This document shows positions 43,847 through 55,875 of a stretch of 64,000 bases of DNA, in pieces. Origin of the DNA: Podocnemis expansa (lineage: Eukaryota; Chordata; Testudines; Podocnemididae). Every line of letters begins with the position of its first letter. The first letter of the stretch is position 1. The position numbers were made by a program, and so were the translations under genes. A model generated the notes under the pieces. It had not been told where the DNA came from. It saw nothing but the letters and a program-made list of their open reading frames with translations, and searched no databases. The DNA lies in the NCBI GenBank assembly GCA_007922195.1, contig ML682232.1:704003-768002 (forward strand), written 5' to 3'.

Positions 43847-46315
43847 AAAGGGGAGTAGCCCACCAACCACAGACAATTATACAAGTTCATGGTTCTGGTC
43901 TCTTTGGTGAGAAAGGCCCTGTCCAGTCTCTCTCACACCATGCCAGTCTTTGAAGATGGGGAGGAAGTGCCCATTGAAGTGGTCAGTGATCAGCAAAGCA
44001 ATGTGAAGGAGAAAACCCCATATCCGAGTGCAAACCTCTCAGAACACAACACATATTAAAGCGAGATCCTGTCACTGAGGAAGTAGTCACTTAGTAGATA
44101 ACATGGGCCCTCAGCTTTGGAAGAATCTGGGCATCACCCTTGAAAGAAGTGTAGAAGGGCAATGCTAGTATTTCAAATAAATTGAAAGAGGGGCTTCATC
44201 TGAGTTCACCAACTTGCCCTTGGATTGAGGTGATGAATATAACCTTGCTTCTTATACGTGCACGTACATCAGACTGGACAACTGCATAAAGATCGGTTAT
44301 TCTCACTTTCTTTCTAGCAACTTCTTACCACGGTGCTGTTTTTAGACTCTCATGCTGTCCATACTTTGATAATCCAACCTGAATTAGAGTTGTGGTTGTA
44401 GAGCCCCATCTTGTTATAAAGCGGAGAATCTTAATTATATCAAGCATATCTAATCAAGAGAAACACATCAGACACATGGATGTCATCTTAACCCCTTGTG
44501 CTCAAATACAAGTTGAAGACTAATTAATTCCTGCATATAAATATTCTTCAAAACACACGTAATGAAATCAAGACATAAGAAGTAGGAATGGGCAAAGCTT
44601 TTTGAGGCTTTCAGCAAAGAAATTAAGAGCTACTACAGACAGTGCTCTGGTGTCATGCTGAGTTTTGACTTCCTTAATAATAATGTTCCAAACCTAGAGA
44701 AGCTGGAGATGACCTGGTAATGGAACGCTACAGCCAGAAAAACTGAAAGAGCAGGATTCTGAGGCAAAGTCAAATGACAAGCGAACACAGCACAGACTGA
44801 CTCAAACAAGCTACTGCACACAGCGGGGAGGAGTATCGAGTGTGCTGAATGAAGGTAAATGAAAGGATTAGAGGAATGAACTCCAAAGCTCTCAGATGGA
44901 TTCAGTTCCCCTCAATTGTCAGGACAATGTTAGAGCTGCATGTCTTTCTCTTACAGTTGTTTTGTTCATCAACCCTCCCTTCTCCCCCCCCTTCCCCCCG
45001 CAAAACCCCAACCCTACTGAACCCAGTTTTGATATTGCAATGGTTCCATTTACAAAAGCTGCTCTTGTCCATTTCTGTATCTTTTTATTTTTTATCTGCT
45101 TACTGGGTTGAAGGTCAACAGAGCTCAGAAAGAGAATATTATAATTTGTATTGCTTGCAAGAAATTCCATTGCCAGAGTCATAAAAAGTACCAGACTATA
45201 ATAGTAAAACTGCCTTGGCTCTGGTGTGTGCTTCAAGAATTTTAACCTGCATTTCAATTCACAGTTCTGAAAATGTAACTCTGGGCTAGTTGGAAATGTG
45301 CTCTTTTTGTGCTCTTCTGAACTAAATTTAAGCAGCTGGAATGTTGTTTTCATATCCTGCTCTGTGACAGATGCTATAATCTATCCACAGTCATTATACA
45401 TTTAATTTGTTTTCTCCCATACACGTGTCTTTGGTCCTTTTCAGGTTATCCTTCCAGCCTCTGCTGCAAAACCCAGTCATTCTCTACTCTCCCTCAGAGT
45501 TCCTTAAGAACAGCTTAGACTTCCTCTCCCCAGATTTAACAAATCTCCAGCTTCCCCATTCCTACATAGGAACTCCAACCTCTTTTTAGTTCCTCACCAT
45601 TCCTGCTACAAACCCAAGCATCCACCAGCCTGCTCATCCTCATCATGCTCCAGTTTGAGGGAGAAGAGAGATGAGTGCAGTGGGACTTTGTGTGTTGCAC
45701 CCACCTGACTTGTTCTGCACTTTCACTTTGATCTGGTGCTTGAAAAGTTCAGTTACCAGCCAATGCCAAGTGGCATAATTAAGGAACTGTCCCTTTTAGG
45801 CATTGCTAATATTAGCAGTCAAAGTCCACAGTTCCCTCTCTGTCTCAAGCTTGCTCCATTCCTTGCTTGTTTTTGTAGCGCTGGAGATCATGCCACTAAA
45901 CCAGAGAAGAAAACACTGGAGTTCAAGAAGTCAGTGCTGAGAAGCAAACTGAAGATTAAAAGATGAGATGGGCAGTAAAGAAAAACATGATCTGAACTCA
46001 GTGTCCCTTGTCTAAGGACTTATATACCCAGACTACCTGGCTAAAGTTGGAGCTACCGAGAGGATGTGTTGGCAGCAGGATGGACTCAGTGTGAGGACTG
46101 GAAGAAGGTCTCAGGTCTCATGAAGAGAAGGAAGAGTCCAGAGAATGATCAGATTGCCATTAAAATTCCATACCTGCAAAAAGCAAGAGAAAACAGGGAG
46201 GTTTTGGGAAGGGAGGTTTCACTGACATCCTTCTGAAAAGTTTACTTAGAGCATCAGAAAAATGTATTTAAATATTATTTATATTTTAACACTTTTAAGG
46301 TCCAAAAGTATAATA
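43847..46315. other. Non-coding DNA, nothing recognised
   Basis: About 2.5 kb of mixed DNA. Frames at 44849-45353 overlap on both strands with no motif. No transposon ends or convincing exons were identified. Confidence 0.4.
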
Positions 46316-47097
46316 TAGAGGCATAGAAATGTTGGACCAGAAGGGATGTCAGTAGATCATCTTGTCCAGTGCCCTGTACTGAAGCAGGACCAAGTATTAT
46401 CTAGAGTCCTGGACCATCCCTGATGTGTTTGTCTAACTCTGGGCTTCTTAACCTATGGGTCATGACCCAAAAATGGGTTGCCATGATCCTCTTTAATAAA
46501 TTGAAAAAGGAAATACATTATTAATTCAAAACTGAACCATGGGGCATGAAGCTGACTCTCAAACTTAACCTGAGTCCCGGCCAAAAAAGGTTAAGAACCC
46601 CCTGGTCTAACCTATTCTTAAAGACCTCCAGTACCAGAGATTCCATAACCTCCATAGGCAATTTGTTCCAGTGCTTAACTATCCTGATTGTTAGGAAGCT
46701 TTTCCTAATGTTTAAGTAACTCTCCCTTGCTGCAATTTAAGCCCATTACTCCTTGTCCTGTTCTCACTGGATAGGGAGAACAATTTATCGTCCTCGTCTT
46801 CATAACAGTGTTTTATATGCTTGAAGACTGTTATCATGTCCCCATTTAGTTTTCTGTGCTCCAGACTAAACAAGCCTATATTTTTCAGTCTTTCCCTGTA
46901 GGTCATGTTTTCAAGATCTTTCATCATTTTTGTTGCTCTCCTTTGAACTTTTGCCATTTTGTCCACATCTTTCCTGAGGTGCGGTGCCCAGAACTGGACA
47001 CAGTATTCCAGCTGACGACTTACCTGTCCAGAGTAGAGTAGAAGAATTACTTTCTGTATCTTGTTTACAACATTCCCACAAATGCATCACAGAACGA
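46316..47097 (-). mobile_element. CR1 LINE, 5'-truncated, interrupted
   Basis: The plus strand opens with 'aggcatagaaatgttggacc', a degenerate CR1 3' end. The minus-strand frame 46966-46712 carries 'KVQRRATKMMKDLENMTYRE' and 'LFSLEHRKLNGDMITVFKH', and the plus wording 'cccagaactggacacagtat' marks the upstream RT part. A hAT-like MITE sits at 46439-46604. More diverged than the CR1 at 21.3 kb. Confidence 0.85.
46439..46604 (+). mobile_element. hAT-like MITE inside CR1
   Basis: The left end is 'CTGGGCTTCTTAACC' followed by 'tatgggtcatgaccc'. The right end is 'GGTTAAGAACCCCCTG'. The flanks gtctaact (46431-46438) and gtctaacc (46605-46612) match at 7 of 8. It is 166 bp and non-coding. The insertion post-dates the CR1. 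Confidence 0.88.
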
Positions 47098-47620
47098 TGG
47101 CTGGGGTTTGGGGTCCTTTTTTTGCAACAGTATTATATTGGTGACTCCTGTTTCTTTTATGATTTACTATAACTATGAACCTACCAAGTTCACAGTGCAT
47201 TTTTCTAAATTTCAGTCATAGCATTTTTTAAATCTTGAATTTCATAGTTTCAGATATTTAAATCTTAAACTTTGTGGAGTTGCAACAAAGCCTAAATATG
47301 TATTTTAAAATGGCTAAATTTAAACATGTAAAGCCCATGACAACCCTCTGCCCAATCCATACCATGCCACCTTCACTGCTGCTACTGCTGCTGGTGGTGC
47401 CTTCAGATTTGGGTGACCAGAGGGTGACAGCTGCTGACCATGTGCCCAGCTCTGAAGGCAGTGCAGAAGTAGGATTGGCAATACCACAATCCCCTACAAT
47501 AACCTGCTGACCCCCTTTTGTGTCGGGCCACCCAGTATGAGGAATGCTGAAATAGGGTAAAAATACAAAAAAGACCAGACTTCATAGGAGAGACTAGATT
47601 TCATAATCCATGATGCATTT
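47098..47620. other. Non-coding DNA between two CR1 segments
   Basis: No gene or repeat end was recognised. A '(ctg)n'-like run 'actgctgctactgctgctgg' lies at about 47374-47394. Confidence 0.4.
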
Positions 47621-47627
47621 TAATCAG

Positions 47628-50112
47628 AGACTCTAAGGTCAGAGGGGACCACTATGATAATCTAATCTGATCTCCTGCACAATGCAGGTCACAGAACCTC
47701 ACCCACACACTCCTGTAATAAACCTCTAACCTATGACTGAGTTATTAAAGTTCTCAAATCATCATTTAAAGACTAAAGTGCAGAGAATCCACTAGCAAGT
47801 GAGCCATTCCCCATGCTACTGAGGAAGGTGAATAATCCTGAGACTCTTTGCTAATCTGACCTGGGGGAAGATTTCTTTCAACCGCAAATATGGCTATTAG
47901 TTAAGCCCTGAGCACGTGGGCAAGACTCACCAGCCAGACACTCAAGAAAGAATTCTCTGTAATAACTCAGAACCCACCCTTTCTAATGTCCCATCTCAAG
48001 TCATTGGCGTCTCTACCACCAGTAGCCAAAAACTGGTCAGTTGCCAAACTATGCTGCCCCATCGTACCATCCCCTTTATAAATTTATCAAGCTCACTTTT
48101 TCATTGCCATGGTTTGGTATGGGCCTAGCTATAAATCCCTGGCTGTTTTTCTGCAGTACTCCTTTCTACGCAGTTATTTCTCATTTTGTATTTGTGCAGG
48201 TTATTATGCCTGCCTAAGTATAGTAATTTGCATTTGTCCTTACTGAATTTCATCCTATTTATTCTTCCAATTTGTCAGTATTATTTTGCATTCTAATCCT
48301 GTCCTCCAAAACATTTGCAACCCTTTCCAACTTGGTTTCATCTGCAAACCTTTTAAAGTGTACTCTATCCCATTATCCAAATTATTTATGAAGCGATTGA
48401 ATTGAAGTGGACCCCAGGACACGTGCCTGTGGAACCCCACTCAGTATGCCTTTATAGCTTGATTCTGAACCACTGATATTTCCAAATAGTTGTGCACCCA
48501 CCTTATACTGGGATTGTCTAGGCCAGTGGTTCCCAACCTTTCCTCTGCCGTGGCACACCTTGATACCTTCAAATTTTTTGAGGCACACCACCACTAAAAA
48601 ACTTGTGAATATTCAAACTAACTTAAATTACTTATGAATATTCATGAACCATGGCACAGTGTTTCAGAAATGCTGCTATGCAGGGTAGTAGGGGGTAGCA
48701 GAGCAGGGGTGGCAAACCAGGGGAGGTCAGGAGTCGTGTGCAGTGGCATGAGTGAGTCTGGGGAGCAGAGCAGGGCAGGGGTGGCAAAAGAGGACAAGGG
48801 CAGCCATGTGGGGAACAGCACAAGGGTGGGGAGAGGGGAGAGAGGAAGGGTGAACAAGTGGCTTTGTGAGGGGGCTGGGGGGGTACCTGGGGAGTGGGAA
48901 AGTAGCACAGGGGAGCATGGTGCAGCAGCCACTTTCCCCTTCTCCACAGTGGCTCCCTGCCACCCATGGCAAATCTTCACCCCACTGCTGCTCCCTCCCA
49001 CCCCAGTTGGTCCCGTCCTGCCCTCTCCCAGTCCCCTGCTGCCTGTGATGGACCCTCCCATCACCACAGGGGCCAGAACTAGGCCTCCAGCCCTCAGCTA
49101 CACTCCCCCCCCCCCGCACACAGCCACCCCACAACTCCAGCTACATACCCTCTGCTATATGCACACACACACACACCTGCCCCACAGAACCCCCAGCAGT
49201 CTCCCCCCCCCCAAAGCCCTTACCTGGGCTGTTTACAGGCTGGCTGATAGGAGCTGCTCCACCTTGCAGGGGGGAGATTCACTAACTCCCAGCCTCCTGC
49301 AGCTCTCTGCTGGCTGGGCTTAAGGTGCAGTGGGTTTTATGGTGGAGCCACCGGAATGCTGTGTTCTGGCTGCTCGTGCTATTTTTAGGGGGACCCCTGG
49401 AACTCCATGTTCCAGTGCCTTCCTTTATTTTTAGGGGGGGCTGGAAGGCTGCCTGCCTAAAAGTAGGGGATCCTGGAACTGTGTTCCAGTGCCTTCCCCC
49501 TTACTTTAATCCCTGCCTTTTCCCAGCCCTGCACAGCCCACATGGCTGGGCTGAGCAGGAAGGGAACTTTAACTCCAGCTCTTGGGGATGCTCGCGGCAC
49601 ACTTTGGGTGTTCCCGCAGCACACCAGTGTGCCCCGGCACACTGGTTGGGAACCACTAGTCTAGGCTATATTTCTCTAGTTTGTTTATGAGAAAGTCATG
49701 TGAGATAGTATCAGAAGCCTTATGTCAGCATATATCACATCCACTACTTTCCACCCTGGTCAAAAGAGCATGTTAGGTTGGTTTGAGATGACTTTTCTTG
49801 ACAAATCCATGTTGACTTATATTACTTATCACCTTCTTTTCTCCTTGGTGTTCACAAATTGATTGATTAATTATTTATGGCATTATCTTTTCAGCACCTG
49901 AGTTAAAATGATTTACTGATTTGTAATTCCTTGGAATTACCTTAGTCCCCTTTTTTATAGATTAGTACTATATTTGTTGCTTTCTATACTCTTGGGTCTT
50001 TCCCATCCTGAGTTTACACAGATAATATTAAAGGCTCAGGGATTTCTTTATCCCTAAGTATTATACTTAAGTATTCTAGGATCAGCCCTTTCCCACTTGA
50101 AGATTTCTAGCT
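47628..50112 (-). mobile_element. CR1 LINE with RT region, split by hAT-like insertion
   Basis: The 3' end is at 47628 ('gagactctaaggtcagaggg', 'gatctcctgcacaatgcagg'). RT sequence follows at 48123-48523 and resumes at 49667-50112 after the insertion. Minus-strand 'RFADETKLER' (48337-48348 encodes FADE) is the RT catalytic FADD with Asp to Glu, and 'SHDFLINKLEKYSL' lies just beyond the insertion at about 49710-49670. Frames are broken. The reading order is continuous across the inserted element. Confidence 0.82.
48524..49658 (+). mobile_element. hAT-like element of 1.1 kb inside CR1
   Basis: The left end is 'CAGTGGTTCCCAACC' followed by 'gtggcacacc'. The right end is 'ggcacact' then 'GGTTGGGAACCACTA'. 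The target duplication gtctaggc is exact at 48516-48523 and 49659-49666. The interior has GC- and C-rich stretches, a (CA)n run at 49162-49176 and near its right end 'ctatttttagggggacccct' and 'ttactttaatccctgcc', which belong to the CAGGGGTTAAAG family. Long frames over it are compositional. No transposase. Confidence 0.9.
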
Positions 50113-50118
50113 TGTCTG

Positions 50119-50413
50119 AGGGCACGTCTCCACTGATGGCAGCAAATTCACCACTGTCAGTTTGATCTTTACAGATCAGTTAAATGGTCAGTGAAGACTG
50201 CTTAATCAATCTGGAAATCAATGCATTAAATCCAGCCCCTCAAGTGGCATACTGCTCTGCCAACAGGAACATGTTTCCCATCACTGCAGTGCAGTGAACA
50301 CGCTGTGTAGAAGAGGAGTTACCAAGTAGACTGGAGCTGACAAACTATTCTGTGTTGCTTCTGTAACTCCCATCAACTGCTAATGAATATCAAGGAAAGT
50401 GTAAACCAAGGCT
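50119..50413. mobile_element. TGTCTACACT-family element, diverged
   Basis: The left 'gagggcacgtctccact' and right 'aagtgtaaaccaaggct' are degenerate inverted ends about 295 bp apart. The interior contains 'tggaaatcaatgcattaaat' also found at 58633. Confidence 0.45.
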
Positions 50414-51251
50414 AAATAATTCTCCTATTTTAGCCTCAAATGATCCTACCTTATTTACAGGCAATCAAGCTGTGGACCAGGGACCTGTAGTGTTTTACAA
50501 ATATAGAACAGCCACAGTCTATGAAAATCTGTGTTAATACAGTGTTTTGAGATGCAAGTGTGGGGCATGTCTTATGTGAAGCAGACCAATGCATTTGAAG
50601 TCGGAGAGTTTAAACAGCACAGCATAATTAGAGGAATGAGCCTTGAGTTGCTTTGCCAAAACATTGTTTAATTGCTGGATTTTAGGATTATTGGATTAGA
50701 AGATTAAATGAGATTCCTAAAAATCTTAATTCTGAGCATAGAGTAGAGAAAGGCTTTTCATGAATCAAAGTGTAATATTTATATAAACTTTGCAGTTTGT
50801 ATCAGTTACTAGAACATTGTTCAAAAGATATTTCATGCTCAGGCATAGAAGAGGCTAACTACAGTTTCTAGGGGAACGGAGAAGTTCTAAAAGTATTCTT
50901 AACTGAGAGAATCATGTCCATCAGTCACAGACTTTAATATGTTAGTAGTAACTGTTGTAGCTTCTCTATGTGTGGGTCCATGGACCGTTGATTTCCTTGC
51001 CTGTGTGTTACAAAAGGAATCTGGCCCTTTATGAGACATTTCTGGGTGTATGTTTACCATTTATTTAATTTAAAACAAAGAGAATAGCTCTGATTTCTAT
51101 GGCACTCTTGCATTTACAACTACGCATGCTGCCTTGTCAAATAAATGATCACATAGTGACTTTCAATACAAGGAACCCAAAGCGTTTTGCAAACTATGGG
51201 CAACGTTTTGGTTTCCCCTGCATAAGGGAGCCTGAAAGCTAATTTCTGTGG
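50414..51251. other. AT-rich DNA, nothing recognised
   Basis: No gene or element. The wording 'gcatgctgccttgtcaaata' at 51126 is repeated as 'gcatgctgcattgtcagata' at 52019, with 'gactttcaatacaaggaacc' and 'gactttcatttcaagaaacc' following. This is a short diverged duplication on either side of the element at 51260-51815. Confidence 0.4.
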
Positions 51252-51259
51252 TCCCCAAG

Positions 51260-51815
51260 CAGAGCTGGATTATTGCAGGGGCTTTAGGCGCTGAAGCCCT
51301 GGGCCCCAGCCAAAAAGGGGCCCCCAGGCTTCAGCCCCTAAAAACCTTTATCCAGCTCCCCTTTGCCCCACTCAGCACCTTCAGGGCTAGAAAGCTGAGA
51401 ACACTGCCGGCACTGGGGGGATTGGTGGGGTGGGGGTTTCCCTGGAGCCAGAGGCTAGGTTCTGTGCTCCCAACCTGACCCTGGGCTGGCTGGTCCACCC
51501 CCAGGAACCGAGCTGGTCAGTGCTGCCTTTAGGCTGGTTGGGGGGTGGGGCCAGCTGGATCTCAGTGTGGCTTCTGCTGCTCTGGCATGGCCTTCCAGGG
51601 CCTGCACAAGAGGCTGTGCTATGCATAGCTAGCCCTACCCCCCAGTCCGGGAGGCAGACTGGCCAAAGCGTGGCTGGGGAGGGAGCGCCCTTTGGCCCCA
51701 GTCCCCCCCCTCTCACCCCAGCAACAGACCACCATGCTGGGGATAAAGGGGCCCAGAAGAGGGGCCCTGCAGTGGGGAGCAGTTTGGGACCTCCAGGCTG
51801 GTTAATCCAGCCCTG
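51260..51815 (+). mobile_element. hAT-like element (CAGAGCTGGATTA ends)
   Basis: The left end is 'CAGAGCTGGATTATTGC' and the right end, reverse-complemented, is 'CAGGGCTGGATTAACC'. The flanks tccccaag (51252-51259) and tccctgag (51816-51823) match at 6 of 8. It is 556 bp and GC-rich. The frame 51430-51822 is compositional and runs out over the right end. Confidence 0.72.
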
Positions 51816-52382
51816 TCCCTGAGCATAACAGGGACTGCTCTAGCATGGTCAGATGTCGCGTACATGTCAATGGGAGAGTCAGTTTCTGGGTTAGACCATG
51901 AATCTGGCCCAACCTACTTCCATGTACCAAATAGCTAGCACCTACTCTGGGAGGGACAGAGTGCTGCACGCTGGCAGAGCACCAAGTATTGCCACTGCAC
52001 TCATGCATTTACAGCTAGGCATGCTGCATTGTCAGATAAATAACAACATTTGATTATCATATAGTCACTAAACTACATATAGCGACTTTCATTTCAAGAA
52101 ACCGAAAGCATTTTGCAAACTAGTAGCCACATGCCTGAGCTACTAATCCTTTGAGTAACTGTCAGTGTTTTCTTCCAAAGTACCATTCTCTCATAGGATT
52201 TTTTTTCGTACAGAAGCATTTTCACTGCAAAAATGATCAGCTCCAGCATAAAATCCAGGCTATCAAAGTGCTCAAATACGTTGGCAGTCAATGCCATATA
52301 TGTACCTAGAGAGCACAATGAAATTGTGCATTTTTTGTATAATAAATTAATGCGTCTTTTTTTCAGGAAAAAATACTTTTGA

Positions 52383-52455
52383 GGGTGAAATCCTGGCCCC
52401 ACTGCAGTCAAGGGGAATTTTGCCGTTGACATCACAGAGCTCAGGCTTACACCCT
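52383..52455. repeat. Short palindromic GGTGAAATCCTG repeat
   Basis: 'gggtgaaatcctggcccc' on the left, central 'aattttgccgttgac', and 'tcaggcttacaccc' on the right. It has the same layout as 41675-41746. Confidence 0.55.
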
Positions 52456-54028
52456 ATTCTATTGCAAATCTTATCTAGATTTAATGTATTTTGAGCTGAC
52501 CAAATTCTGTATTGCACCAGATTACTTATTTACAAACATAGAAATAAAACAGTTATTTGAATTGTTTCCATCTGTGTTTGAGAGAAGTGCTGTCACCAAA
52601 TTTAAGAAACAAATTTCATAATTGTTTATCACAGAACTGTCCAACTTCCTTTTGTTTGAAGCTTGACACAACAATAAACAATTTATGTTTAAATTTAGAT
52701 CCAGTAAAAAGCATTATATTACCTGACTGAGTATATAATAACTGAGAAGTTGATGTAACTGATTGGGTTTGGGATATAGACATTCACCACTACTGTAAGT
52801 GTCTGCTTCTTAGCCCAGTACCAATGGACAGGTATCCATTTCACAGGAATGTCTATCATAACTGACACTAAATAACAGCCTTGTTTTTACTATGCTTTGT
52901 CTGTGCTTCAAAAATAAAGGCTTGTAATTTTCTATTGGTGATTAGCAATAATGAAAGCTAATAGTGTCGATAGGGCTCAGGAGCATTACCACCACAACAT
53001 CTACCTCTCTTCTGAGGTACAGCCTTTGTTCCTGATTCTGTTTTCACTACGGCTATACACTGGCACAGAGAAGTGACTTAGGACACTATTCCTCATGAAT
53101 GCCAGTGTGAGTCTGATCAGTCTCCAGTGTTCCCCTTTGTGCCTTTGCCATATGTGCCTCAGAAGATGCTTCATCTTTTATGTATAAATATTTAATCAAA
53201 AGTTGTATAGAGAAATGTAGGTCTCATGGCTTAGTGGGGGGTCTCTACTCTACCTACATCCTCAATTCTGTGGTCATCCAAGGGTCAGGTCAGCCTCTAG
53301 CAAAAGAGTAACCTCAGGGTTGCTCTAAGTTGCACCCCGCTGCAGTAGGCATTGCAATAGCTGGGGATCAGGACAGGAATGCACTGCTCAAGGAACATCC
53401 CAGTTTCCTGGGGGCTATGAATGGGGTTACACAGAACTTGCTATGCTTTCTGTCTATCACCCAATCACTCCCCCTCTCCACCAGGGGAATTCCTAGCAAG
53501 CTGATTAAATTGACTCACTGACGTTAGAATGGCATGAACTGCTATGTGTGGCTGAGGAGCTAATATTTCTCTTTCTCGGATATATTCAGAAAAAGAGAGA
53601 AAGTAAAAATCCCAGTTTAAATTACAGCAATTTGTGGCCTGGATCTTACGATTTACACTATAGAAATGATTTTAGTAATCAAAGTTATTCTCGCAAGAAG
53701 CAATATAGCATAGGTTTCTATAGCATTCTGAAATCCTCAGCTAAACAAAGTCAAAATGGATGATAAACAAAATAAAGTTTCTTTGTGGCTGATCATGCAG
53801 CTGCAGTCCACATTTACAGTAACCCACTAGCTATTAATTTGAATGACATCAGAAAACAAGCACCAGACTTCCGTTCGTATCTTATGACAAGCTCATCAGC
53901 TCTCCGGTTCAAGAAAACTGTCTTTAAACTCATTTATCATCTCTGGTTTCACTGACAACTGTAACCCAAGAATACTCAAAACCTGTGATCTGTTCAAAGC
54001 AGACATACAGCTTTTTGCACCAAACTTT
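52456..54028. other. AT-rich DNA, nothing recognised
   Basis: No motif-bearing frame, splice-flanked exon or transposon end pair was found. Confidence 0.4.
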
Positions 54029-55780
54029 TGGTAACAAAGAGTCAGTATAGACACTGCTCTTGATTCATTTGCAGAAAATATCCTCCAGGAAGTGTTCTAC
54101 AATGCCCATCTTACCTACTTTGGCCATCAGTTTGAACTCTGCTGCCCTGCAGCCATCTACCCCCTTCTCCTTTAAAGTCCAAAGAATTTTCGAAATGCCA
54201 TTTTCTGCTTGGTCAATGTGGAGTGCTCACATCTCATCTTCCCAGCTGACCGTGATGGCTCCACACACCAAACTCTCTCTCACTTGGAGCACAAAGGAAC
54301 TTCTGGATCTAATCTGCATTTCAGGAGAGGGGGCTATGCAATCCCAGCTTCACTCCAGCTGAAGAAACATTGATACATATGGTCAAATTCCTCACGTAAT
54401 GGCAGAAAAGGGCTATGAATGGGAAATATTGCAATGCCATGCAAAAATCAAGGTGTACCAAAAAGTTAAGGATTCAAATCATAGCTCTGGTGCAGAGACA
54501 AAGGCAGCCACTTCTAGAAGGAGCTGAAAGCCACCCTCAACAGTAGTCCCACCTCCACCACTAAGAGACCTATGGGTACTTCTGCAGACCCAGAGGCAGC
54601 AGACCCTGGACTTAACCTTAACAAAGAAGTCATGGACAAGGAGGTCAGGTTGGAGGACGATGATGAGCAGGGGATTAGATCATTTGCTGACATGGGGAGC
54701 CAGGACCTCTTGTAGACCCCCCAGAGGGTTTGAGCCAGTCCTAGCCCTCCAGCCCTTGTGTGCAGGATGCAGGGGAGCAGAGCTTGGGTAGGTGATTTTT
54801 TTTTATTTTGAGTGGATGCTGCTCAGTTACATAAGGTACAGGTGTCCTTTACTTTCTCGCATTATGCATCTGTTTGAAGAGAAGAAATGCACAACAGTAG
54901 TCCTGTTTGCTTGTGCTTTCCATGCCCCTATTCAGGTAGGCGGTACTGTGGAATGCACACCAACATTCTCAGGGAATCACTACAAAGCCATCCACTATTT
55001 CACATGCATTTCCAAGACTTGGAGTCCTTCATAGGACTGTGCAACTGATGGCCCTATGCACTTGTGGTACCACATCTCTAGTGGTAGATTTCTCAACTCT
55101 AAACTGATTAGTGACTAACCGGTAGCAGCCTGGAGTTCCCAGCTTCCACATGGTTCCCCACCAAGAGGTCAGCTCTTGTTTTAGTGCCTTGGCACCACAG
55201 GGCAGGATTGAGCTCTGTGCAGAGTTCCATGAAGGTGGCTTTGTGCATTCTAAAATTCTGCACATCATCCTAGACCTGTATAAGGATGCTGTCTCACCAT
55301 TTGGTGCTTGTTTCATGCACCCAAAAGTAGCAGTGGACCATGTTCAGATGCTCTGTGATGCAACCAGTAATCTGTCATTGTGTGTTTACATGGCATGCAA
55401 CAAGTCAGGCACCTCGGATTCCCGTTCCAGTTGGGGGCTCATGATAGACTGCATGACCAGCTGTGATGTGCAGTGCAGGATCCATGCCTTCTGTCTGAAA
55501 CTCAGGAAACTGGGACATTGAAAAATGTTCTGAAACCCAGTCAGAAACCCATGGAATGGCAGGATGGAAATCACTGCATCATGGGATGTAGAGCCTACTG
55601 CCATGATGCACTGTGATCCTCTCTGACTTCCCGCAACTCCTAGAAGCACAAGGTGGTGAGCTGCATAGTGGGATGCCTGCCCACAGTGCACCATTTTCAC
55701 CGTCAGACCTAGAGCACCATGTGCAGAGTGTTGTGTTTTGGCAACACAATGGGCGCTGTGCAGACAAGCACAAGTGCTGT
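54029..55780 (+). mobile_element. Probable Harbinger-type element carrying only the accessory gene
   Basis: It opens near 'gtcagtatagacactgctc' and closes near 'gctgtgcagacaagcacaag', which look like degraded inverted ends of the 'tgtctacact' kind. Inside is a broken Myb/SANT-like gene (54255-54715). The region 54800-55780 showed no DDE transposase motif. PIF/Harbinger elements encode a transposase plus a Myb-like protein, so this would be a deletion derivative. The boundaries are uncertain. Confidence 0.45.
54255..54715 (+). pseudogene. Myb/SANT-like Harbinger accessory protein, broken
   Basis: The frame from ATG 54255 reads 'LTWSTKELLDLICISGEGA', then after an in-frame TGA 'MAEKGYEWEILQCHAKIKVY' and 'QKVKDSN'. 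These are the Trp-spaced helices of a Myb/SANT-like DNA-binding domain as found in Harbinger accessory genes. A frameshift then leads to 'KELKATLNSSPTSTTK', an acidic 'EVRLEDDDEQG' and 'GSQDLL' before a TAG at 54713-54715. The sequence order and acidic tail fit the family. Two stops and one frameshift show it is dead. In intact elements the protein helps the transposase reach the DNA. Confidence 0.65.
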
Positions 55781-55875
55781 ATTTACAGCACTTTTCAACC
55801 ATTGCTGCAATTTACATCAACAAAACTTTCTAACAGAGGCAAGGCTCCATGGCCTAAGTTCCATTTTAACAAGTG

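Noticed and set aside
49162..49176. (CA)n run as a separate microsatellite locus
   Set aside because: Only about seven units and inside a transposon; not meaningful alone.
48634..49323. 229-codon open frame and overlapping frames on the minus strand
   Set aside because: They are interior GC-rich sequence of the hAT-like element 48524-49658, with simple repeats. No transposase motif.
54800..55780. Possible Harbinger transposase next to the Myb/SANT gene
   Set aside because: No DDE-type motif or matching frame was seen on either strand.
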